Translations under genes and position numbers: made by a program
In this document: positions 20,043 to 29,652 of the stretch, piece by piece
Layout: each line of letters opens with the position of its first letter
How positions within the stretch are numbered: the first letter of the stretch is position 1
NCBI GenBank assembly: GCA_965112735.1
Contig: OZ218963.1
Location: 2,542,001-2,606,000, forward strand
Source: Phaeosaccion multiseriatum
Taxonomy: Eukaryota > Ochrophyta, other classes
DNA: 64,000 nucleotides
Direction: 5' to 3'
Notes under the pieces: model-generated
Seen by the model: only the letters and a program-made list of their open reading frames with translations
Told to the model about the DNA's origin: nothing
The model's database searches: none

Positions 20043-22359
20043 CTAGATCCTCGCATCACCAAGTGGGCTGAATTCTGGCTTATCCTCGCCTCCGTCAGCG
20101 TCTGTCCCTTCCTCTCGCACCACCCCTTCCCCTTGTATCGTCGGGTCTCCCGCACTGAAACAAAACCGCGCAGCCACCCTCATCAAAATATGAACACACA
20201 GAGCAGTTGCGGCGATGATGATGCTGTTTCTCACGATGTGGTCCGGGACGTCTTTAACTCCTCCGAGTCCAGCGAAAAGCATAAAGAAGACGTTCTCAAC
20301 AGCTACCAGCGCAATGACCGCCACCTGCCGGGTTTCGTCTTGCAACAGCGCTGAGACGAAGCCTGCAGCAAAAGCATTGAGTAGGCGCAATCGCTTGCTC
20401 CCCAGATCATCCGTGGTCTTCCCATGCGATTCGATACACCATCGCGTCCAAAGCAGCCAAGGTAAAGCGAGGAAGCAAAAGTTGCCCGTAGTCAACGCAA
20501 AGAGAACCATCGATAACATGCGAGACAAAATGTCCGTCAGGTGGAAGAGCAAGTGCCATCCAATGTGCCGAGCGAGCGCCAGTCCGTACAGGATGTAGCG
20601 TTTCGACGACGCACATAACGCTCCAATAGACTGCCGGGGCGCACTATAGAAGGCTCTGGCGTGTCGTGTTGTGGCCAAACAGAGGGTCTGTAGATACGCA
20701 CCAAGCGACGCACAGGAGGTCCACAGGAAGAGACCTAGCGATGTGTACCATGACGTGCTTCGCTCTGGGGTCTCTTGTGCCGCTAGCTCTTCCGCCGTCT
20801 CTGCTGCCTTCTCCCCAAAAATTTCGAGAGACGCGGCCTCCAGGGAATTTTCTACCTTTTCCGCACTCAAGATGCTCATGAGCTCCCATGCCAACGAGAA
20901 AATCGACCCGAACACCGATATCAAGAGCACATTGGACACGCTGTCAGTATCCCATCGGGAGAGCAGTGCGTATAGCTGAATGAGCATCTGCGGAATGGTC
21001 TCGAAGACCGACTCTCCCCACTTCAGCAGAACCATTCCCGCTGTCTTTTTCCCCCCACCCAGCTCCGATACGCATCAAAAGGAACCAGCAAACAAACCAT
21101 GGCGAGAAAAGGGTCCCAAGATGAGTGTGAAGTGGAAGTCAGGGCTGCCACTCCGATAGTCGGCAACACAAGAAAGGCGACAGCAAGCCAACACAGCGCT
21201 GGGCTATACTTGGCAAACGCTGCTATCGCCGCAATGTCCGAGACCACATCCCAGTAGTAAAGAAGGACATCGCTTGCCAGAAAGAATTTCGAGAGCGACG
21301 ATTTGATCTCAGATTGCTCAATGGCTACAGCTGAAAAGTCGTTCCCCGGAAGTATGTAGTCTTTATCAAATTTCCTCAACCACGACGGAGGAACAACGCC
21401 TACGAGTATACAAGAGCGACAAGCGTGTCAGATTCAAAGTTTAAGCACATCAAGTATGCCACACTCACATAAGTTAGCGTTCACACCAGCTCGAAAAAAA
21501 CAAACAAATCAAAAGACGCGAACGGGTGTGCGTACCACTCACCGGAGAGCTGGTTTCTATGGAGGAACAGATGGGTGAGCTTGACGAGACGTCCAAGCTC
21601 GGGTGGAATGCTCCCTGTAGATGGAGGAGAGTTATTTGGTCATACTCAATCAAGTGAAAGGGAATGCTCTCTGCGGAGCGGAGGTACGTTCTTGTCACAC
21701 GACTATCAAGCGAAAGGGACGCGAACGGGTGTGCGTACCACTTACCAGTGAGCATGTTCATGGAGAGCTCCAAATGCACAAGCTTCTCCAGACTTCCAAG
21801 CTCCCTTGGAATGTTCCCTGCGGAGCGGAGGAAAGTTCTTGGTCATACTTGCAGCAAGTCAAAGGGACACGACGCGAACGGGTGGGCGTACCACTCACCG
21901 GAGAGCTGGTTGTGGTAGAAGTTCAGAACGGTGAGCTGGACGAGACGTCCAAGCTCGGGTGGAATGCTCCCTGCGGATGGGAGGAGAGCTCTTTGGTCAT
22001 ACTCGTATCAAGTGAGCGAAAGGGACGCGAACGGGTGTGCGTGTATCAGATGTATGCGCCTCCCTTCTCTCTCCCCTTCTTTCCTTTCCCCTCTCGAAGG
22101 ATACACACTAAACTCACGAGGTTCATGGAAGACCAACCCCCACCTCAGCCCCAACCTCTTCCACGGCCTTCTTACCTTCGAGCTGGTTGGTGGAAAGGTC
22201 GAGCTTGACCACATATCCATTATCCACCGTCACTCCATAGCATGGCTCCAAAGGTTGTGTCGTGTTCCACCCCCATCTTCGTCTCCATTGCTTTCCGTTT
22301 GTGGCCCCATAGAGGGCGATGAGTGCCTCACGCTGCTGCGGCGCTTCTACGTGCGACAT
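20043..22359 (-). CDS. LRR - XK-related (XKR) multi-span membrane protein
   Basis: Minus-strand exons: 22359-22176 (N-cap, nearly identical to that of the ROCO gene), three 72-bp LRR exons (21970-21899, 21817-21746, 21614-21543), and a long terminal exon from 21399 to 20043. The last exon begins G-V-V-P-P-S-W and carries XKR-family features: D-V-V-S-D-I-A in the first spans, F-D-A-Y-R-S-W, and L-K-W-G-E-S-V-F-E-T-I-P-Q-M-L-I-Q-L-Y, followed by several more hydrophobic spans. XKR proteins in animals act as phospholipid scramblases at the plasma membrane; an N-terminal LRR array is not part of that family. An apparent one-base shift lies in a G6A5 run near 21041-21052 between the F-D-A-Y-R-S-W and L-K-W-G-E-S blocks. 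Remains of a fourth LRR unit lie in the intron near 21660. Confidence 0.75.
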
Positions 22360-23818
22360 CACGCACTGGGGTGTGCTGGTTCTAAAGAGTCGCCGCCAGG
22401 CCGGGAAGCTGCCCCTACCCCTGTGATCTCCTCCTGCTCTTGTTTCTTTTCCCTGCTCCTGTCTCTGGCCCTGCAGGAATACAGATTTTCGTGAGGTGCA
22501 AGTGCTGCTATTGCCACTGCTGTTGCTACAAAAGGAATCCTTCTGGCACTGTCTGCTGCCTTGTTCTTTGCCCTGACGCTCTTCCCCCAGCGAAAAATTG
22601 ATGCCACTGCACGGCAAACCGAAACTTAACATGGAGTCCTATTTCGACCAGAGATGGGGGCGGGAGGAAGGGCGATGTTCGAGGTCTGAGTAGTTGCCGA
22701 GTCCCTCCCTCGCCCTTCCGCCCTAATGACATGCCTCTATTTTCACCCACCATTTTGCTGTCATCCTCGCGGATCAGGTGTGTTCGCTCCTGTGGGGCAG
22801 CCCACCCGACTCCGTCGTGGTCGTAGCTGGCGTGCATGGCTGGCGGTGCCGAGCGGCTATGCGTACCTGGGCTGTGCAGCTCCGTTGGGGAGGGGACGAG
22901 CGTGGGGGGTGGCGTTAAGGGCCACATCGGGGCGGTGGCTTAGGCGAGGGCTGCAGCAGCATCTCGGTAGCGTAGTAATGGGCAGGGGAGAACAGCTTTG
23001 ATGGCAGCGTCTGTGGCAGGACACCGAAGTGTTGTGCGAAAGCTGCTCCCGGCTGGTGCCGAGATGAATGCGATCAGTGGCGGCGGATACTGAGCGACAC
23101 ACGTGGCCTGTGCTCATGGCCATGCTCGTGTCGCGGAGGAACTCATCTCAGGAAGGTGCGGTCTGTTAGGGGGGGGCATCGCTTTGTTTCATGCTGCGAG
23201 CGGGCTATGTGGCAGTGATCCGTGCGCTCCTGCTTGTCTACGAGGGGGCTGATACTGACAATGGGGGCGGCAGTTCCCTTGGCACGCCCTTGAGCTGCTC
23301 TCAGGAAGGACCTCGCCGGCAATGGCTCTGGTCAGAGGCCGTAGGCTCAGCGATGTAGCAGCGATCCAATGCCTTCTGGCCGCAAACAGTCAACGCTTTG
23401 CGTCACAGAGCGTATTGGACGGACGTTATGCAAATTTTGACTTGGCTACTACGAAGGGAGACTGAGGGTGCCAAGGACGGCGGGGCAGCGGGCTGTGATG
23501 AGTTGTCTCATGGCCTTTGGTGTTGGTGAATGAACGCACACGCTGCGGGGAGGCGGGCGCAAATTACGAGTACGTCGGTAAGCCCCAGGGGAGGGAAAAC
23601 AGCGGCGAGGGAAGGAGAGGGGCGCTCCGGGCCTCGGCCAAGCGCAGCCAGGACCACGCACCAAAAGTTCTCTGGGGTTAAGGTGCAGCCAGATAGGCCA
23701 AAAACTGGCGTCCTCTTGCTCCGTTTTCTTGCCTCCGCCCCTCAGCCGTGCGCATGTTTGCCCACCACCCCTGCTGGACTGCCTGCTGGGGACGCTGTAG
23801 AAGGAGCGGGGACTTACG
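22360..23818. other. Intergenic, GC-rich; upstream region of LRR-XKR gene
   Basis: The first about 240 bp (to 22600) nearly duplicate 12331-12570 upstream of the ROCO gene. The remainder contains only shadow frames with no recognised domain, despite rather high GC. Confidence 0.45.
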
Positions 23819-24691
23819 GTGAGTCGAGGCGCACACGAGAAGCAAGGCAGCGGCGTCCTCCTTGCCCTCCTCTGTCCCTCTGGCGATTTTGCTCCTGCGT
23901 CTTCTCTGGCGAGCATCTTCCGCTCTTTTGAAGAGGAGAGCAAGGCGAGAGCGCAGCAGCGGGAGGAACAGAGGCTGAAGGAGGAGAGCGACTGCAGGCG
24001 AAGGAGCACGAGAGACAGCGTCAGCTGCAAGAGGAGCAATGGCAGCGTCTGGTGGAACGTCTGGTGGAAGAGTTCGGGTGAAAGTGTCACTCATTCGTTT
24101 CGTCCTACGCTGGGCGGGAATGGGCTCATACCTTCCTCCAGTCTGGGTACTTCTCCTCAAACTTGGCGGCATTTTCGTTCAGCACCCATGGACAACACCT
24201 GCAGTGGGTGCGGACTCCCCTTCTGCCCACTGGAGCTGTCGGACGACGAGAGTGAACAGTATGACTCTGAGGACTATGGATTTGGGGAGGATGTGGACGT
24301 GGAACTCCCGCCTCATTGTCCAGGATGGATATCCATGCGGACGCACAGGAGACGTGGAACTCCCGCCTCATTGTCCAGGATGGATATCCATGCGGACGCA
24401 CAGGAGGGGTACACTCCCATTTTTCGGGAGGACAAAACGTCCCTTTTTTTTTCGGGAGGATGTGGACTAGGGAATGTGGCGGTGGTGCAGCAGCTTCTTT
24501 CCGCTGGCGTGGACAAGGAGCATGAGGACAATGAGGGGTGGACTGCTCTCCTGTTCGCGTCTGCCCAGGGACATGCATCGGTGGTGGAGCTGCTCTTGTC
24601 CGCCGGGGTGAGCAAGGAGCATACGAGCAATAATGGGAGGACTGCTCTCTTGTGGGCGTCTGCCCAGGGACATGCATCGGTGGTGGAGTAA
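23819..24691 (+). CDS. Short ankyrin-repeat ORF, probably incomplete
   Basis: A 290-codon frame; only its last 75 residues are recognisable, as two to three ankyrin repeats (G-N-V-A-V-V-Q-Q-L-L-S-A-G-V-D, then G-W-T-A-L-L-F-A-S-A-Q-G-H-A-S-V-V-E-L-L-L-S-A-G). It stops abruptly inside the next repeat after A-S-V-V-E. The upstream part is low in conserved character and contains a roughly 60-bp tandem duplication (about 24297-24416) coding L-P-P-H-C-P-G-W. The start is uncertain; an intron donor-like GTGAGT lies at 23818. It may be a truncated relic of a larger ankyrin gene. Its end faces the end of the LRR-ZU5 gene only about 50 bp away. Confidence 0.45.
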   Translation: MSRGAHEKQGSGVLLALLCPSGDFAPASSLASIFRSFEEESKARAQQREEQRLKEESDCRRRSTRDSVSCKRSNGSVWWNVWWKSSGESVTHSFRPTLGGNGLIPSSSLGTSPQTWRHFRSAPMDNTCSGCGLPFCPLELSDDESEQYDSEDYGFGEDVDVELPPHCPGWISMRTHRRRGTPASLSRMDIHADAQEGYTPIFREDKTSLFFSGGCGLGNVAVVQQLLSAGVDKEHEDNEGWTALLFASAQGHASVVELLLSAGVSKEHTSNNGRTALLWASAQGHASVVE

Positions 24692-24744
24692 ATAGTGAAA
24701 ACTTGGTCAATGTCTAAGACATTGCTGATAAAATCTACTCGTCA

Positions 24745-27700
24745 TCACAGCTGTTGTTTCGCCGAAGAAAGTGAGGTCTCTCCCTCTCCCTCCTCATCCC
24801 CCCCCTTCTCCTCCTGCCTCCTGCCTCCTCCTCCTCCTCGTCCTCCTCCCCCTCCCCCTCCTCCTCCTCCTCCTCCCTCTCCATCCTTGTGGTCTTGCCT
24901 TCCAGCACTGGTGCCGTCCGATGGCTGTAACAAGAAAGGGACTTGAAAATCACCCGTTGGATGGATACTATCAGGCAACCTCCTACGCCGAAGCTCCCAA
25001 CAGTACGATACGACAACAAGGGCAAAATAGCCGAGCACCACACATATAACGACGCTGATCTTCACTTCCTTTGCCCCTTCAAGAAAAAAGGTGGTGGCCC
25101 CACTGGCACACAGAAATGTGAGGAGTGTCGTGATTGCCCTCTTACACGTTACCCACTCCGCTGACTCTTGCGTGAGTTTTGCGTCAAAGGCTTGACATGT
25201 GGCTCCAATGGTAACATCCGTGGCACCAACCTCCAAGTCATTTGGTCCCAGGACCACTACAATGGGCTTAAGAGCGGTTGTTGTTGTCCCCTCCACAGGC
25301 GTGACGGGATGTACCATGACGCTCGTAGGCCCAGTCTCACTCTTTAATCGAACCGAGAAAAGAAGCGGGTTGCGCTTGTGCAGCATGGCCTCTCTGCCCG
25401 CGATGAAGCCTTTTCCTGCGTCTTCTGCAGTGAATCCCTGAGACAGGAATGAGAACGCGAGGAAGGAGAAAAGCAAAAAGGGTCGGTGCTGAGAGAAGCA
25501 CAGCAAGCAGCCCCCAACCACTAGCACTAGCTAGGCAGCCCAGTAGATCAAATGCAGGCCCCGTGTTCTTACCAAGGGCCTCATAGGGAGACTACCGACC
25601 CTCTCTGCCGTCGCGTCCACCTTCATTTGTTCCCTTACGTAATCCTTTATACTGTTCCGCGCGTGCCACTTAGCATCGTATTCTCCTTGAACAGTACGGA
25701 GCTCGAAGCGTGTCCCTTCCAGTGCCACGAGGAGGAGCGCTCTATCCCCGTTTCCATATACAATTGAGCACCCAAAAGCAAGCATGGGTCCGACAGCAAT
25801 ATCTGTTGTGGGGGAAACGTATGAAACATACGTAAGACAGGGTTGCTTGGTGTGGAAAGACTGAATTCCAGTTCCAGGGGGAGGTGAGATTGCTTACCTG
25901 GCACAGGGCAGGATATACACAAACAGTTCTTGTCGAACGCCTTGAACTCTACTTCAACAGCGAAGTCATGAGTGCCATCCTCCTCCTCCGGAACCCCCGT
26001 GGGTATCGCCCTCCTCACTCGGTATGACCACCGCCACGCCCGTTTCCACTTCTCGCCGTTGTGCCGAGTATGCACGTTGTGTCGCCAGAGGTTGGGGTGA
26101 GCTGCTCCCATGACGGGATATGACACAAGGATGGGGTGGAGGGGCAAATGCTGAGTGCACTCGAGCGTGATGATCGGGCCAGCCGCCACGTGGCCAGCAG
26201 GCAGAGCAGGTACGTCATCCGGGGCATTCGCTTCGCGGGCATTCGCTGCGGTGTCGAAGTCTACGGTCAGGGTCAGACGCTTCCCCGCTTTCAGCGCATT
26301 CGCTGGCACTGTCACACCCACACCCATGAGCACATCTTCTGAGACGATGCCTTTCCGCGACAAATCCCTCGTCAGCGTGATCTCAGCGGAGAATTTCGAC
26401 CCCCGTGCCCCTCTCTCCTCGATTTTCTCCTCCCACCTTCCTTCCCCGCTCTCCTCGTCCCCTTTCTCCTTCAACCAGGCCTCCCTCCTTCTATCGTTCC
26501 TCTCCTTGTGCCGCGGTACTGTTTCAATCTTGTCCTTTCCTTTCTCCCCTAGTTCTGGAGGAAGAGAAGAAGCACAAAAGCAAGCCAGGAGTGTTGTCAA
26601 CGTTTGCGTGCTTAGAACTTCGCCTCATGGCCACACGTACGCCTCTCACCTCTCTTCCTCCTCGCTTCGTCTACAATTTGTCTCTCAATCTCCGTAACGT
26701 TTCCTGTAGGTTGGGTGCAGAGAGAGCCAGAGAGAGCGTGGTAGGGGAGGAACCAATGCCATGGTCGTGTGACAGTAGAACAGAGACGGTTCTCGCGTAC
26801 CGTGCACGTAATATAAGGGAGGAGCGTTTGTGTTCGCGTACCACCTACCTTCTAGAGAGTTCCATGACAGCCTAAGTTCTCGAAGCTCTGCCAGCTTCCC
26901 CAACTCCTTTGGAATGTTCCCTGTGGAGCAAGGAAAGTTCTTTGGTCACACTAACATCAAGTGAAAGGGACGCGAACGGGTACGCGTACCACTTACCGCT
27001 GAGCTCGTTGTCGTGGAGGTACAGGTACTGCAAGTTGGTCAGATCTCCCAACTCCTTGGGAATGCTCCCTGTGGAGCGGAGGAAAGGTCTTTGGTCACAC
27101 TAATATCAAGTCAAAGGGACGCGAACGGGTGCGCGTACCACTCACCGGTGAGCTCGTTGCTCCGCAGGTTGAGCACCGTCAGGTTCTCAAGACTTCCAAG
27201 CTCGGGTGGAATGTTCCCTGCGCAGCGGAGGAAAGTTCTTCAGCCATACTTGTATCAAGTCAAAGGGACGCGAACGGGTGTGCGTACCACTTACCGGAGA
27301 GCTGGTTTTCCCCCAGGTAGAGCCCCCTCAGGTTCTCAAGACTTCCAAGCTTGGGCGGAATGTTCCCTGCGGAGCGGAGGAAAGTTCTTGGTCATACTAA
27401 CATCAAGTGAAAGGGACGCGAACGGGGTACGTGTACCACTCACCGGAGAGCTGGTTGCTGTGCAGGCCGAGCAGCGTCAGGTTCTCAAGACGTCTAAGCT
27501 CGGGCGGAATGTTCCCTGCGGAGCGGAGGAATGTTCTTGGTCATACTAACATCAAGTCAAAGGGACGCGACGCGAACGGGGTGCGCGTACCACTTACCAG
27601 TGAGCTCGTTCATGGAGAGGTCCAAATTCACAAGCTTCTCCAGACTTCCAAGCGCCCTTGGAATGTTCCCTGCGGAGCGGAGGAGAGCTCTTTGGTCACA

Positions 27701-28974
27701 CTGATATCAAGCTAAAGGGACGCGAACGGGGTGTGCGTACCACTTACCAGTGAGCTTGTTGCCCCACAGGGTGAGCACCGTCAGGTTCTCAAGACTTCCA
27801 AGCTCGGGCGGAATGCTCCCTGTCGAGCGGAGGAAAGTTCTTTGTCATTCGACTATCAAGCGAATAGGACGCAAACGGGTCGCTGGACTGCCACACCGTG
27901 CCGCGCCTCATCCCTTCTCTTATCCCCCTTTGATCGCCCTTCCCGAATATTCTAGACCCATCACAAGTAGATGCATGAACAGAGAGAGAACTTCCGAACA
28001 TTCTGGAAATACTTCAGAATACTCTTCAGTACCTCAGGCGGAACAACCACAATCACGTCTCTCTCACATTTGAGGCCGTTCTGCGCCAGATTAAGCTTCA
28101 CAACATAGTCATTCTCTACCGTCACTCCGGCCCAGTTTTCTACAGGTGCTTTCGTGTTCCATCCTGCTTTGTTAAACCAGTCGGGTCCTCCCGTGGCGTG
28201 GAAGAAGGCCGTGAGTATTCTACGCTGTCCCTCGAGAACGCTAGGCATCGTAGCCTTCGCAATACGCAAACACCGGTAGCAGTTCGCCTGTCCTTCTTCT
28301 TAGTGTATATAGTACGCACACAAACTGAGCGAGCTTTGAATCCTACTCACAAATGGACGCCACCTTCCAGGAAGTATGTTTGTGGCCTTTAACATCGAGT
28401 AGAAGAACACACCGATGAAGTTCCACATCTCCTCTATGTCAATCCGGTCTGCCCCGTTCCAAATCCCATCGTTCGCCCACCCGACGAGCTCCACCGCCAG
28501 GTCTTTGAGGAGGACCCGCAGACAATCCCCCTCCGCCAGGTCGCGTCCCTCATCCCAAAGCAGCTTCTCCATCCCCCGGACCATGTGCGCGGCGGACCTT
28601 CGAGCAGCCTCGTCCAGCGTCGTACCCATGAAGTCTCGTTCCATTACCACCTCCCCCTTCCCACTCCTCCCTGGCGGCCTCCCTTTTTGGTTCAGCCGCA
28701 GTAGGCTGTCGTCCCGCACCAGAGCCACCATCCAGCACTTGCTCCTCGATGCCGTCGTCCTCGTCTGCGCGCCGTGCGGCCGCGGCGGTTCTTTCCACAA
28801 CAGCTGCGGCAGACGTACACGAGTTCTTATGCCTTTTCTCCTTCGACCCACAGCAAGTGTGCTTGACCGTAAACTCACGGACGGGACGAGCAGCCCCGGC
28901 ACCACCCCCAGACACCACAGCCCCCCCCCAACCGTATCGGCCCAGCAGGCGCTTGGGCCGGCTTGGCCGGCCAA
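24745..28974 (-). CDS. LRR - ZU5-like - transmembrane protein
   Basis: Minus-strand exons with matching phases: an N-terminal exon ending at 28351 (its start, up to 28974, is uncertain), N-cap 28254-28068, seven 72-bp LRR exons (27819-27748, 27669-27598, 27515-27444, 27366-27295, 27217-27146, 27068-26997, 26920-26849), then 26703-26650, 26554-25898, 25802-25573 and 25437-24745. The exon at 26554-25898 starts with a charged coiled region and then carries a ZU5-like beta domain (V-G-V-T-V-P-A-N-A-L, L-T-L-T-V, G-P-I-I-T-L-E-C). The last exon has a membrane span (I-S-V-V-I-C-V-V-L-G-Y-F-A-L-V-V-V) and a Gly/Glu tail read from a (GGA)n-type microsatellite. The N-terminal exon contains a helical domain (R-S-A-A-H-M-V-R-G-M-E-K-L-L-W-D) I do not recognise. 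ZU5 occurs in ankyrins and UNC5 receptors. Confidence 0.7.
24835..24886. repeat. Imperfect (CCT)n microsatellite in 3' coding tail
   Basis: A CCT/CCC-rich run lies in the last exon of the LRR-ZU5 gene; on the coding strand it reads mostly Gly and Glu. Its length is likely polymorphic. Confidence 0.7.
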
Positions 28975-29652
28975 TAGCCTAGCCTAACGCCTGCTACCAC
29001 CTTCCGAAGCCGTTACGGAGCCAGAGGCTTCTCGCGCCTCAGCGAGAGACTTCCCTCCCTCTGCATCTCACACTCCCTCACGCCATCCCACTGGACCCCC
29101 CCACCACCCCCGGACCACGTCTGGACCTCAGTCGGCGGCCACTAGTCCCTGACACAAAGACTGACCATCAATTACGTGGGTGACGCACACCATTCGGGCG
29201 GGCTCCACTGCGAAGCCTAGTTTAGCCTCTGCGGCGACCGAGGGAATACGAATTACACACAGCAGTAGCAAGACTACCCAGAGACTATATACCCGCGATT
29301 TCAGCCTGTGTCGATGCCTACACCGTACGAACAGGGCCACGGACGACGGCCCCTTTTTTGGCCTTAAAACCCTCCGAAAACCCTCGTACGAGGGTTTTAA
29401 GACGATTTTCGGCCCTCGTCCAAAACCGTAAAACCCCCGTGTACGGGGGTTTTAAGACGATTTTCGGCCCTCGTCCAAAACCGTAAACCCCCCCCCGTGG
29501 GAGGGTTTTATTACATTGTAGAGTGCTTCTCTCCCCCTCCTCGTCAGACCTACTGTAAATACTTTTCAAAGCTTCGAACTCCCCTCCCCCTGTTTTCTCT
29601 AAACCCGGATCTTCCCGACTCTTTTTTCCAGGCAGTGATAAGGTAGAGGACA
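28975..29652. other. Intergenic region upstream of the glycosyltransferase/sulfotransferase gene
   Basis: No supported gene. It holds the hairpin array described separately (29379-29509). A minus-strand frame at 29128-29340 begins with a hydrophobic stretch but lacks an ATG at its start and has no domain. Confidence 0.45.
29379..29509. repeat. Three-hairpin tandem array
   Basis: Three palindromes, AAAACCCTCG-TA-CGAGGGTTTT, AAAACCCCCGT-GT-ACGGGGGTTTT with small variations and a third imperfect one, are spaced by an identical 31-nt block starting AAGACGATTTTCGGCCCTCG. Stem bases differ between the first two units in paired fashion, so base pairing is kept. It lies about 140-270 bp upstream of the gene at 29653. 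Confidence 0.8.

Noticed and set aside
23449-24172. Minus-strand frames of 164-213 codons opposite the ankyrin ORF
   Set aside because: Low-complexity Leu/Ser/Arg composition with no domain; the plus-strand ankyrin repeats explain the coding signal.
29128-29340. Small secreted protein on the minus strand
   Set aside because: The hydrophobic start lacks an ATG, the frame is short and there is no further exon.
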